Below, piece after piece: positions 16,100-23,807 of a stretch of 64,000 nucleotides of DNA. Source of the stretch: Streptomyces hawaiiensis (GTDB lineage Bacteria > Actinomycetota > Actinomycetes > Streptomycetales > Streptomycetaceae). The position numbers and the translations under genes are program-made. The DNA lies in NCBI RefSeq assembly GCF_004803895.1, contig NZ_CP021978.1, positions 5,580,001 to 5,644,000 on the forward strand. Direction: 5' to 3'. Position 1 is the first letter of the stretch; every line of letters starts with the position of its first letter. The notes beneath the pieces were generated by a model. It was not told the DNA's origin. It saw only the letters and a program-made list of their open reading frames with translations, and did not search any database.

Positions 16100-16579
16100 A
16101 TGCCCACCCCCGAACCCCGCATCCCCACGACGGCCGGCGCAGGACCGATGAGCTACGCGATCTTCCAACTCGCCCGCGCCCACCGCGCCTACGCCGCCGC
16201 CATGCTCCGCGAGATGGACCTGCACCCCGGACAGGAACTGCTGCTCATGCAACTTCTCGACCGGGACGGCCAGACCCAGTCCGAACTGCTCGGAAGCGTC
16301 GGCCTGGACCACTCCACCGTCTCCAAGTCCCTGCGCCGCATGCAGGACGCCGGCCTGCTCGTGCGCGAGCCGGCCGCACACGACCGGCGCGTCATGGTCG
16401 TCCACCTCACCGACAAGGGCCGCGCCATGCGTGAACCCATCGCGGCCCTGTGGCGGGCCCTGGAGGAGACCACCGCCCGGAATCTGTCGGAGCGCCAGGC
16501 GGAGTCCTTCGTCGAGACCGCGTACGCCATCACCGAGGCGATCAGCAGCCGCGCGCTGCCGGAAGAAGAGTCCGCGTGA
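16100..16579 (+). CDS. MarR-family transcriptional regulator
   Basis: Dimeric winged-helix repressor of 159 residues. Helical N-terminus (PMSYAIFQLARAHRAYAAAMLREMDLHPGQ in part), helix-turn-helix about 55-90 (TQSELLGSVGLDHSTVSKSLRRM), the wing DRRVMVVHLTDKGRA with its Asp-Arg pair, and C-terminal dimer helices. No cysteine, so it is not a thiol-switch type such as OhrR; sensing would be by ligand. It lies last in the MDR-OYE-marR cluster, 11 bases behind the OYE gene, and likely represses the cluster through the palindromes at 13960 and 13995. Confidence 0.9.
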   Translation: MPTPEPRIPTTAGAGPMSYAIFQLARAHRAYAAAMLREMDLHPGQELLLMQLLDRDGQTQSELLGSVGLDHSTVSKSLRRMQDAGLLVREPAAHDRRVMVVHLTDKGRAMREPIAALWRALEETTARNLSERQAESFVETAYAITEAISSRALPEEESA

Positions 16580-16584
16580 CTGCC

Positions 16585-16619
16585 CGGTGTGCACCCCACG
16601 CGGAATGGAGTGCACACCG
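16585..16619. terminator. Inverted repeat after marR
   Basis: Ten-base arms CGGTGTGCAC (16585-16594) and GTGCACACCG (16610-16619) with a 15-base loop, starting 5 bases after the marR stop. No T-run follows, so either a GC-type terminator or a dyad operator for the next gene, 220 bases on. The rest of 16620-16837 shows no gene or clear signal. Confidence 0.45.
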
Positions 16620-16837
16620 TCCCGCATGCGGCGCGACCACCGCCAGGCCGGCCCTGGCACCCAACCCGTCGCGGCTGCCTTCGGACGCGGCACGTTCCGG
16701 CGGCGAGGCGCACCGCGGACCCGCCCCCACGGCCCGCCTCCATCGGCCCCCCGGCACGCAGGCGCCTATGTCTGCAGCCGCGCCTGCCCCGCCCCACCAA
16801 GCCCCTCGCTGATGACCTGACGGAAAGTGAGACCCTC

Positions 16838-17758
16838 ATGCCTGCCACCGACTCAACCGCCCTCCCGGTCCTCGTCGTCGGGGCGACCGGCTCCCTGGGG
16901 AGCAAGGTCGTCGACGAACTCCTGGGGCGCGGCAAGAACGTCCGCGCCCTGGTGAGGCCGGCCAGCGACGCCGGCCGGCTCGAAAGCCGGGGCGTTCAGA
17001 TCGCCCGCGGCGACATGCTCAACGTCGACTCGCTCGTGGCCGCGATGAACGGTGCCGACGCCGTCATCACCACCGCCGCCGGCTACACCCGCGGCGGCAA
17101 GAACGCCAACGACATCGACACCATCGGCAACGCCAACCTCGCCGAGGCCGCCCACCGCACCGGCATCCGGCGGTTCGTCCTGACCAGCATCCTCACCAGC
17201 GACCAGACGCCACAGGTCCCGCACTTCTGGCACAAGAAGCTCGCCGAGGACAGGCTCGAACAGCTCGGCGTCCCGTTCGTCGCCCTGCGCCCGGGGGCGT
17301 TCCTCGACCAGGTCGCGAGCATGGCGGGCAACCCGGTCGACAAGGACCGCATGGTGTGGATCGGCAAGGCCACCGTCCCGCTGACCTTCGTCCACACCTC
17401 CGACCTCGCGGCGTACCTGGCAGCCGCGGTCGACGTCGAGGCCGAGGCCGGTGAGCGGATCGACATCGGCTGGGACCGTCCGGTCAGCATGCGAGAGGTG
17501 GCCGACGTGATGGGCAGCCGGGCCGGAAAGAAGATCAAGGTGCGGGCCGTCCCGTCCGCCGTAGCACGCACCGCAGGAGCCGTCGCCGGCCGCTTCATGC
17601 CCCTGATCGCGGACATGGCCGCGATGTTCCGCTGGTTCGAGACCGGACGCTACGTCGCCGACCCCCACCGCCAGGAGCAGCTGTTCGGCCCCGTACCCAC
17701 GGCCGAGGAGGCCCTCGCCCGATACACCGACGAGCTGCGCACCGCGCGGCACCGGTGA
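16838..17758 (+). CDS. NmrA-like NAD(P)-binding protein (atypical SDR)
   Basis: 306-residue extended/atypical short-chain dehydrogenase. The Rossmann motif VLVVGATGSLGSKVVDELL lies at about residues 11-29 with Arg residues after strand 2 (VRALVRPAS) suggesting NADPH preference. RRFVLTSIL and LRPGAFLDQ follow. The YxxxK catalytic pair is not evident (HFWHKKLAEDRLEQ sits there), as in NmrA-type sensors or quinone reductase 2-like proteins. Start ATG 16838 behind CGGAAAGTGAG. Its place beside the MDR/OYE/MarR cluster suggests the same redox stress theme, but the dyad after marR means it may be a separate unit. Confidence 0.85.
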   Translation: MPATDSTALPVLVVGATGSLGSKVVDELLGRGKNVRALVRPASDAGRLESRGVQIARGDMLNVDSLVAAMNGADAVITTAAGYTRGGKNANDIDTIGNANLAEAAHRTGIRRFVLTSILTSDQTPQVPHFWHKKLAEDRLEQLGVPFVALRPGAFLDQVASMAGNPVDKDRMVWIGKATVPLTFVHTSDLAAYLAAAVDVEAEAGERIDIGWDRPVSMREVADVMGSRAGKKIKVRAVPSAVARTAGAVAGRFMPLIADMAAMFRWFETGRYVADPHRQEQLFGPVPTAEEALARYTDELRTARHR

Positions 17759-17897
17759 CAGGACCCTCGGCCCCTTCTCGCCGCCCGGCGGCCTGACCAG
17801 GACGCCTCGGGCCCGTCCCTCCTGGCCGAACCACTCGACAACCGTTCCGGCCGAGCCGAACGGGTGACGGGGCGGGCGCTCAGCGCTGCCCCGGCCG

Positions 17898-18123
17898 GGA
17901 TGAGGGGCCCGGTGAAGCCCCGCGATCCCGGGGGCTTCACCCGGTGTCCCCCATGGCCACGGAAGAGGCGGCCGAAGTTCGCGGGATCGGTGAACCCGAG
18001 AGGGACGGCCACAGCCCGGGCGTCCCAACCGCCACCTCCCAGCAGGCGCCGGGCTTCGAGCAGCCGCCGCTCGTCGATGACTGCTGGTGTCCGGCCGCGG
18101 GTGAGCGACCTGCCGTAGAAGCC
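17898..18123 (-). pseudogene. Remnant of an AraC-family regulator gene
   Basis: Read leftward this encodes GFYGRSLTRGRTPAVIDERRLLEARRLL, then WDARAVAVPLGFTDPANFGRLFRGHGG, clearly the double helix-turn-helix end of an AraC/XylS protein (given in pieces). There is no sensory domain upstream, the first helix-turn-helix is eroded, and the frame runs past the normal end into unrelated sequence. It lies between the NmrA-like gene and the DUF192 gene with no sign of expression. Confidence 0.65.
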
Positions 18124-18137
18124 CCTGGACCGAGGTC

Positions 18138-18521
18138 CTAACCTCCCTCCACCGGCACGACCACGTCCACCCGAGCCCCGTTCCGAACTCCCCACTCACT
18201 CATCGCCCCGGCCCCTGCCTCCACCACATGCCGGGCCCGCAGCCGAGGCATCCCCAGCCGCCCCGGCCGCATGGTCCGCACGGCGATGACGCGCAGGTGA
18301 CGGTCCAGGTAGGCGACATCGATCGGCATCCGCATACGAAACGTGTGCACGCTGTTGGCGGGAGAGAGCAGGATCGCCCCGTCGATGGAGTCCCGCCCCA
18401 ACAGCCCCTTCGTACGGGCCCGATAGGAGGTGGCGATCTCCAGCGGCACTGTGACGGACAGCTCTCCAGAACCCCCGTGCACGACCAGCTCACCACGCCC
18501 GTCCCGCCAATGCCGCCCCAT
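18138..18521 (-). CDS. DUF192 family protein
   Basis: 127-residue protein of the DUF192 fold (TM1668-like beta barrel), role unknown. Recognisable features: the entry stretch VPLEIATSYRARTKGLLGRDSIDGA, the conserved VHTFRMRMPIDVAYLD (normally HTFxMxFPIDVxFLD) and the end VVEAGAGAMSEWGVRNGARVDVV. I chose ATG 18521 because GGAGGT lies 8 bases upstream in its strand; ATG 18554 would add 11 basic residues. No signal peptide is seen in this copy, although many relatives are exported. In Tad-bearing bacteria DUF192 genes are often near pilus genes, but here it is about 5 kb from the toxin. Confidence 0.82.
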   Translation of the reverse strand: MGRHWRDGRGELVVHGGSGELSVTVPLEIATSYRARTKGLLGRDSIDGAILLSPANSVHTFRMRMPIDVAYLDRHLRVIAVRTMRPGRLGMPRLRARHVVEAGAGAMSEWGVRNGARVDVVVPVEGG

Positions 18522-18764
18522 CCGGACCCACCTCCGACCGTGCCGCCTGCCCATGGCTCTCCGGCCCCGAAGGTATCCGCAGAGGACAGCCCCTCACATG
18601 GACCCACGGGCCCATGCCCTTTGCTCGTTCCTGACTGAAACGCCCCACAGGGCAGCACTGTTGGCGCCCGGCATGGAACGCGTTATGCAACCGTTACGGC
18701 TGGAACGGGACGACGAATCGCCGATTCCTCCCCATAGGCCCCGCGAGTTGACAACCTTCACCCT

Positions 18765-18778
18765 GGTGCGGCCGCACC
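18765..18778. promoter_or_regulatory. 14-bp palindrome upstream of a lipoprotein gene
   Basis: Perfect dyad GGTGCGGCCGCACC, 58 bases before the GTG at 18836. A good -35 hexamer TTGACA lies at 18748-18753, but a -10 at normal spacing would fall inside the dyad and I see none, so the promoter call is weak. The region 18522-18764 between the divergent genes shows nothing else. Confidence 0.35.
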
Positions 18779-18835
18779 CCGCTGGATAGCTTTGGTTCGC
18801 TCAAGAGAAGCCTCGCCACCTCCCGGGAGCCGACC

Positions 18836-19495
18836 GTGAACCGCCGCCCCACCCTGCTCGCAGCGCTCACGCTGACCGCCGCTGCGGCCCTGACGCTGTC
18901 CGCGTGCGGGAGCGACGACAGCTCCAAGGGCAAGGACAACGACAAGATCGCGGGCGCCGACACCGGGGACAAAACGTCACCTTCTCCCAGCCCGAGCGCA
19001 TCGGCCGCGGGTGGCCGGCCGGAGATCAGGCTGCCGTCGGACGTGACCTACGAGTTCGAATGGACGAAGACCGGCGACGCCCAGAAGGACGCCGCGCTCA
19101 ACGATGCCGAGCAGCGCATCAGGGCCGTAGACATGGCAATCGCCAAGCAGAACCCCCTCGACAAGGCCTACCGCTTCTACTCGGAGGGCACGGCCGCCGC
19201 CGAGAGCCAGAAGTACATCCAGGAGTTCGTCGACCACGACGCACGCACGACCGGTCTGACCCGCTACTACAACGAGAGCCTGACCATCAAGGAAGACGGC
19301 ACGGCCGCACTCGTGTACTGCGAGGACCAGAGCAAGGCGTTCAACAAGTTCCTGAAGACGGGAAAGACCGATGTCACGCCGGTGACGAAGGACAGTTACG
19401 TCGTCTACGCCGGCACCCTGCGCAAGAACGACAACGGCGTATGGGTCACCGAGCGACTGATCTCGCAGCGGGGGAGCGCGAAGTGTCAGCCCTGA
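18836..19495 (+). CDS. Secreted lipoprotein
   Basis: 219-residue lipoprotein: signal peptide with lipobox LSA|C (Cys24), a Ser/Asp/Lys/Pro linker (to about 60) and a globular domain (about 64-219). The domain is NTF2-like in character (ALNDAEQRIRAVDMAI, GLTRYYNESLTI, VTKDSYVVYAGTLRKNDNGVWVTERL), a pattern common in Streptomyces surface lipoproteins of unknown role. Two more cysteines (VYCEDQS and AKCQP) could pair. It overlaps the next gene by 13 bases, so the two products probably work together at the cell surface. Confidence 0.8.
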   Translation: MNRRPTLLAALTLTAAAALTLSACGSDDSSKGKDNDKIAGADTGDKTSPSPSPSASAAGGRPEIRLPSDVTYEFEWTKTGDAQKDAALNDAEQRIRAVDMAIAKQNPLDKAYRFYSEGTAAAESQKYIQEFVDHDARTTGLTRYYNESLTIKEDGTAALVYCEDQSKAFNKFLKTGKTDVTPVTKDSYVVYAGTLRKNDNGVWVTERLISQRGSAKCQP

Positions 19496-20508
19496 TTCGT
19501 ACCAGGCGCCTGCTCTGCACCGCGGGCCTCATGGCGGCGGCCCTGACCATGACCGGCCCCGCCTACGCCGAGAAGGGGTTCGGCGGCACGGACGGCGAAA
19601 CGCAGGAGGCCGACTCAGGCAAAGACGGCACCGTCTCCGTCACTGTTGGCGGCGTGGTCTTCGACCGTTCGAAGAACGGCAGCGGCAATTCCGCCGGCGC
19701 CCTGACGTCATCCACGTCCTGGACCCCGCCCCCCTGCTGGTACGCCCCGAAGTACACCCCGGAACAGCTTCAGAAGTACCTCGAGCCGACCTGGGAGGCC
19801 GGTTCCACGGGCTACGAGTGGGACGCCAAGCAGCGGGACCGCTACGTCAACGGGAAGCCGTACAAGGACTTCAACAAGGACAAGACCGGCAAGGGCTACT
19901 TCTGGGACTCGTTCGTCAACCGGGACTTCCCCCCGGGCTGGGACTCCTGTGAGGAACCCATCTTCTGGGTGGACCAGGGTGCCCCTCCGCCCGCGAACAT
20001 CGAGAACGCCGTCACTCCGAAGGTCCTCGCCGAACTCGCCTACGCCGAGATCCGCGTCCCCGGCACCAAGGTCACCCTGGCGCCCGCCGCACAGACCAAG
20101 GTCAACCTGCCGACCTGGGCCTGGCTGGACGTCGCAGACTTCAAACCGGTGTCCGTCACGGCGTCCGTACCCGTCATCGGCATCACCGCGACCGCGACCG
20201 CGAGACCGGTGTCGCTCAGGATCGAACCGGGCACCAAGGACGCCGTGACCTACCCGGCCTCCGGCATCTGCGAAGTCAACGACGACCGCATCGGCGAGCC
20301 CTACGCCAAGGGCAAGGCCGACCAGACCCCGCCCTGCGGAGTGAGGTACCTGCGCTCCTCGGGCAACGGCACGTACCCCCTCCAGGCCACCGTCACCTGG
20401 GAGATCGACTGGACCGGCACCGGCGGCGCAGGCGGCGACCTGCCCGACGGCACGTTCGGTGCGACCCAGGACGTCGTCGTGCAGGAGATCCAGGCCGTCA
20501 ACCGCTGA
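19483..20508 (+). CDS. Secreted protein of unknown function paired with the lipoprotein
   Basis: 341 residues from GTG 19483 (GGGGGAG upstream, inside the previous gene). Signal peptide about 1-29 ending PAYA. A mature beta-rich domain with several cysteines (PPPCWYAP, GWDSCEEP, SGICEVN, TPPCGVRYL) that probably form disulfides, and Trp/Tyr-rich stretches (YTPEQLQKYLEP, GYEWDAKQRDRY). No catalytic motif or wall anchor recognised. The overlap with the lipoprotein gene suggests a two-part surface complex conserved in streptomycetes. Confidence 0.78.
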   Translation: MSALIRTRRLLCTAGLMAAALTMTGPAYAEKGFGGTDGETQEADSGKDGTVSVTVGGVVFDRSKNGSGNSAGALTSSTSWTPPPCWYAPKYTPEQLQKYLEPTWEAGSTGYEWDAKQRDRYVNGKPYKDFNKDKTGKGYFWDSFVNRDFPPGWDSCEEPIFWVDQGAPPPANIENAVTPKVLAELAYAEIRVPGTKVTLAPAAQTKVNLPTWAWLDVADFKPVSVTASVPVIGITATATARPVSLRIEPGTKDAVTYPASGICEVNDDRIGEPYAKGKADQTPPCGVRYLRSSGNGTYPLQATVTWEIDWTGTGGAGGDLPDGTFGATQDVVVQEIQAVNR

Positions 20509-20576
20509 GCCGAGCGACAGCTCCGACTTTCATAAGTGTGTTGCCCGGCACTGCCAGTCCCGGGTAGGAAGCCACC

Positions 20577-21455
20577 ATGACCACACTAGGCGCAGTCTTC
20601 CGCCCCCAACTCGCCCCCGAGCAACTCCGTTCGGTCTGTGAAGTCGCGGAGAGCGCAGGACTCCAAGAGCTCTGGCTCTGGGAGGACTGCTTCAGGGAAG
20701 GCGGCATCTCCACCGCCGCCGCTGCCCTCGCGTGGACCGAGCGGGTGCGGGTCGGGGTCGGGCTGTTGCCCGTGCCCTTGCGGAACGTTGCCATCACGGC
20801 CATGGAGGCCGCCTCACTGCACCGGATGTTCCCGGGGCGGGCGATCCTCGGTGTGGGGCACGGCGTGCAGGACTGGATGGGGCAGGTCGGCGCCCGGGTC
20901 GAGTCGCCCGTCACCCTGCTGCGGGAGCATCTGCTCGCGCTTCGGGCCCTGTTGGGCGGCGAGCGGGTCACCGTCGACGGGCGGTACGTCAAGCTCGACG
21001 ACGTGGCCCTCGACTGGCCGCCGGAAGGGCCCCACGGCGGGGTGCTGGCCGGGGCCACCGGGCCGCGGTCGCTGCGGCTCACCGGGGAGGCCGCCGACGG
21101 GACCATTCTCACCGCCTCCACGAACGCCGAGGGCGTGCGCAAGGCGCGGCAGCTCGTGGCGGAGGGGCGGGCGGCGGCCGGGCGTGGGGACGGGCCGCAC
21201 CCTGTCGTCGCCTATCTGCTCACCGCCACCGGGCATGACGCCGCCGCCCGGCTGCGCGCGGAGCTCGCGGACGAGGGGCTCGAAGCCGTTCCGGACCTCG
21301 GGGTCGCCGGAGACGCCGGGGCCGTCGCCAAGGCCGTCGAGCGGCTGGTCGAGGCCGGGGCCGACAGCGTCGTGCTGCAGCCGACCGCGGACGAGCCCGA
21401 CCCGGAGGGGTTCGTGCGGTTCGCGGCCGAGGAAGTGCGACCCCTGGTTCCCTGA
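20577..21455 (+). CDS. LLM-class (luciferase-like, probably F420-dependent) oxidoreductase
   Basis: 292-residue TIM-barrel protein of the bacterial luciferase superfamily, using coenzyme F420 or FMN to oxidise or reduce a small substrate. Signs are ESAGLQELWLWEDCFREGG, the RVRVGVGLLPVPLRNV strand, MFPGRAILGVGHGV and the C-terminal AVERLVEAGADSVVLQP. F420 rather than flavin is inferred from the actinobacterial setting and from similarity to methylenetetrahydromethanopterin-reductase-like members. Start ATG 20577 behind AGGAAGCC. No obvious operon partners; the next gene is a broken acetyltransferase. Confidence 0.88.
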   Translation: MTTLGAVFRPQLAPEQLRSVCEVAESAGLQELWLWEDCFREGGISTAAAALAWTERVRVGVGLLPVPLRNVAITAMEAASLHRMFPGRAILGVGHGVQDWMGQVGARVESPVTLLREHLLALRALLGGERVTVDGRYVKLDDVALDWPPEGPHGGVLAGATGPRSLRLTGEAADGTILTASTNAEGVRKARQLVAEGRAAAGRGDGPHPVVAYLLTATGHDAAARLRAELADEGLEAVPDLGVAGDAGAVAKAVERLVEAGADSVVLQPTADEPDPEGFVRFAAEEVRPLVP

Positions 21456-21478
21456 GGGCCGCTGCCACGCCCCGGCCG

Positions 21479-21664
21479 CGCGACGCGTTCCTGCGGCACT
21501 GGAAGACCGAGGTCCTCCGGGACGACACCGTCTTCGTGCAGGCCGTGACCTTCGACGGGGAAGGGGACACCGGCTCCCTACGCCTCCTCGAGAAGCACGG
21601 TTTCCAGTGGACCGGCACCGTACGGCACGGCGAGGACGAGTACCTCGTGTTCGTCCTCCCGTGA
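21479..21664 (+). pseudogene. GNAT acetyltransferase gene with internal deletion and no start
   Basis: The frame encodes RDAFLRHWKTEVLRDDTVFVQAVTFDGE, the usual N-terminal part of a Streptomyces GNAT enzyme (given in pieces), and then directly SLRLLEKHGFQWTGTVRHGEDEY and the normal stop. The acetyl-CoA-binding core between them, about 80 residues in relatives, is missing, the deletion is in frame, and there is no ATG, GTG or TTG start before it. It lies 24 bases after the LLM gene. Confidence 0.7.
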
Positions 21665-21728
21665 GGAGCACCCTCCTCGTCGAGGAAAATACCGAGCGTT
21701 CCCGCCCACCCCCTGCCACCCTCCCCCC

Positions 21729-22604
21729 ATGGCAGAGCACCCGGAACCCCGCCCCTCACACCCCACCGCCTTCGAAGACCTCCTGGCTGAAGGCGCTTCC
21801 GTCCCGACGGACGGCTGGAACTTCTCCTGGTTCGAAGGGCGGGCGACGGAAGCACGCCCCTCCTGGGGCTACGCCGTGTCGATGGCCGAGCGGCTGGGCC
21901 GGGCGAGCGCCGTGCTCGATGTGCAGACCGGGGGCGGTGAGGTGCTGGACTTCGCCCTCTCCGGAGCCACAGCCAAGCCCACCACTGCCAAGGCCACGGA
22001 CAAAGCCGCCGAGGCCGCCGAAGCCGCCGACGCCGCCCCGGCAAAGCCACCCCTCCTCACCGTCGCCACCGAAGGCTGGCCCCCCAACGTCGCCAAAGCC
22101 ACCGCCCTGCTCCGTCCGCGCGGCGTCGCGGTCGTCGCCGCTGCCGAGGACGACCCGCTGCCCTTCGCCGACGGTGCCTTCGACCTGGTCGTCAGCCGCC
22201 ATCCCGTCCGCCCGCACTGGGACGAGATCACCCGCGTCCTCCGGCCCGGCGGGACGTACTTCGCCCAGCACGTCGGCCCGGGCAGCGGCTTCGAACTCGT
22301 CGAGTACTTCCTCGGACCCCAGCCGGACGACGTACACAGCACCCGCCACCCCGACCGGGAGCGTGCCGACGCCGAGGCCGCCGGGCTCGAGGTCGTCGGT
22401 CTGCGGGCGGAGCGGCTGCGCATGGAGTTCCACGACATCGGCGCGGTCGTGCACTTCCTGCGCAAGGTGGTCTGGATGGTCCCCGGCTTCACCGTCGAGG
22501 CGTACGAGCCGCAGCTCCGGGAGCTGCACGAGCGCATCCGGGCCGAAGGCCCCTTCGTCGCCCACAGCACCCGCCACCTCCTCGACGCGCGTAAGCCGGG
22601 CTGA
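21729..22604 (+). CDS. SAM-dependent methyltransferase (class I)
   Basis: 291-residue class I methyltransferase. Motif I is ASAVLDVQTGGGEVLDFAL (about 58-76), and the acidic/second strand is displaced by an Ala/Lys-rich insert (about 84-113) before LTVATEGWPPNVAKATALL. The post-I and motif II area is DDPLPFADGAFDLVVSRHPV, then ITRVLRPGGTYFAQHVG. The insert looks like a low-complexity expansion in a surface loop. Substrate unknown. Start ATG 21729. It lies alone between two pseudogenes. Confidence 0.85.
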   Translation: MAEHPEPRPSHPTAFEDLLAEGASVPTDGWNFSWFEGRATEARPSWGYAVSMAERLGRASAVLDVQTGGGEVLDFALSGATAKPTTAKATDKAAEAAEAADAAPAKPPLLTVATEGWPPNVAKATALLRPRGVAVVAAAEDDPLPFADGAFDLVVSRHPVRPHWDEITRVLRPGGTYFAQHVGPGSGFELVEYFLGPQPDDVHSTRHPDRERADAEAAGLEVVGLRAERLRMEFHDIGAVVHFLRKVVWMVPGFTVEAYEPQLRELHERIRAEGPFVAHSTRHLLDARKPG

Positions 22605-22624
22605 CGCACCCCGAGCTCATGATC

Positions 22625-23065
22625 ACGCGTGCGGACCCACCGTCACCTCTCCCACCACCGGTTCCGCCATTGCCTCCAGCACCTCACCCATTCCGCTCCA
22701 CCTGCTCGCCCAGCTCCCGCTCCTGTCGTGCCGTCAGCCGGATGAGCGGCTCGACCGTGACGGTCGTACGGCGGCCCCGGGGCCGCTGGTGCCACACCCC
22801 ACCACGACACCGTCGACGAGCAGCACCGGGTGGTTGCCCGCCTGGCCGCCGCCGAGGGCGCGCTCGTACCTCTTCCCGGGGAACAGCCGTTCGCGGGCCG
22901 GCCGGCGACGACGTAGGCGTCGAAGTAGGGGAGCAGGCGCACACCCCGCGCCGGGCCGTCCGGGAAGTCGGTGTCGCCCGCCGCCACCCACGCCGGTGTC
23001 CCCCTCGAAGCGGACCTCGAGGACAGATCCCGGCCTGGATCCCCGGCTGAGCCGCCCGGGGACAT
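22625..23065 (-). pseudogene. Frameshifted winged-helix (AlkZ/YcaQ-like) protein gene, 3' part only
   Basis: Reading leftward, three frames must be joined: GVRLLPYFDAYVVAGRP (about 22970-22895), RERLFPGKRYERALGGGQ and NHPVLLVDGVV (about 22895-22800), then TVTVEPLIRLTARQERELG and EVLEAMAEPVVGEVTVGP (about 22765-22625). Together they match the C-terminal part of winged-helix DNA-binding proteins related to AlkZ glycosylases. The upstream two thirds is absent. At least two frameshifts make a sequencing error unlikely as the only cause. Confidence 0.65.
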
Positions 23066-23582
23066 GGGTCACTCCTTTCACTCACCGCACTTACGCATCT
23101 TCCGACGAGGGTTTTCACATCGTTATCGCCCGCAGCTCGCCTCCGCGCCGCCACTCACGTAAATTCGGACCGAGGCGATTCGCGTGAGCAAAGCTGCGCG
23201 GCGGTACCGCGCGGTGGAGGGGGCTGCGCGGTGCCAGGGCTTCCCCGCCGAGCCGGGCAGTGGCTATGTCGGGGCGGCAAAGCGGCGAATCGGAGACGGC
23301 CTGGTGGCGACCCCGGGTCAAGTGGGCGTTCGCGGCCGGTTCACCCGTCGGGGGGATGCCGGACAAGTCACCCGTCCAGCCCCCAAGATGCGGCAAATCC
23401 TCCGGATCTTGCCCTTGAGGGCCCGATTCCCCAGCGTATGCGCCATGTTCCGGGCCGGGAGCGAGCCCTGAACGAGGGCCTCCGTGAGCATCGCCGCGTC
23501 GCCGGGCGACTCCGGAGAGTAGTTGTGGCACGCCGATGCACGCAGCATCACTTACAAAGGGTTATGGTGGAAACCCCCCCTC
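23066..23582. other. 517-base stretch without a supported gene
   Basis: No frame here has coding character I trust; the GTG frame at 23184-23471 lacks a ribosome site and recognisable family. Near the end there is an AT-richer segment with a -10-like TATGGT (23563-23568) directly before the strong terminator at 23583-23622, so a short non-coding transcript ending there is possible. Nothing else seen. Confidence 0.4.
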
Positions 23583-23622
23583 GGGCCGGTCCGTCTCCCC
23601 CCCACGGACCGGCCCGTTTTTT
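23583..23622 (+). terminator. Strong intrinsic terminator
   Basis: Perfect 12-base stem GGGCCGGTCCGT (23583-23594) / ACGGACCGGCCC (23604-23615), C-rich loop, then GTTTTTT. It is one of the few textbook U-tract terminators in the window and acts rightward, yet no gene precedes it on the plus strand within 970 bases, which suggests it ends a small RNA or protects uppS from read-through. Confidence 0.85.
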
Positions 23623-23634
23623 GTTGGTCCGCCG

Positions 23635-23650
23635 GGTGGTTCGAACCACC
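23635..23650. promoter_or_regulatory. 16-bp palindrome between terminator and uppS
   Basis: Perfect dyad GGTGGTTCGAACCACC, 13 bases after the T-run of the terminator and 158 bases before the isoprenyl transferase start. Possible operator for a dimeric regulator of uppS. The remaining bases 23651-23807 are GC-rich with no clear promoter hexamers. Confidence 0.45.
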
Positions 23651-23807
23651 GGCCGGAACCGCTCGTTCCGCCCCGGTTGGCGGCCCGCGGGCGCAGCGGG
23701 GGTAGGCTTCGCCCCCGGGGACTGCCATACGGACAGGGACCGCCCGCGGCCACGACCGGGCCGCATGCCGCGGCCTGTCCGATCCGTACGGAGGGGCTGA
23801 CGATCAC

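Noticed and set aside
23184..23471. 95-residue plus-strand frame
   Set aside because: No ribosome site, no family, and Arg/Ala/Gly-rich composition as in non-coding high-GC DNA.
23635..23650. tRNA T-arm-like GGTTCGAACC
   Set aside because: It is the centre of a 16-bp palindrome; no acceptor, D-arm or anticodon arm can be folded around it.
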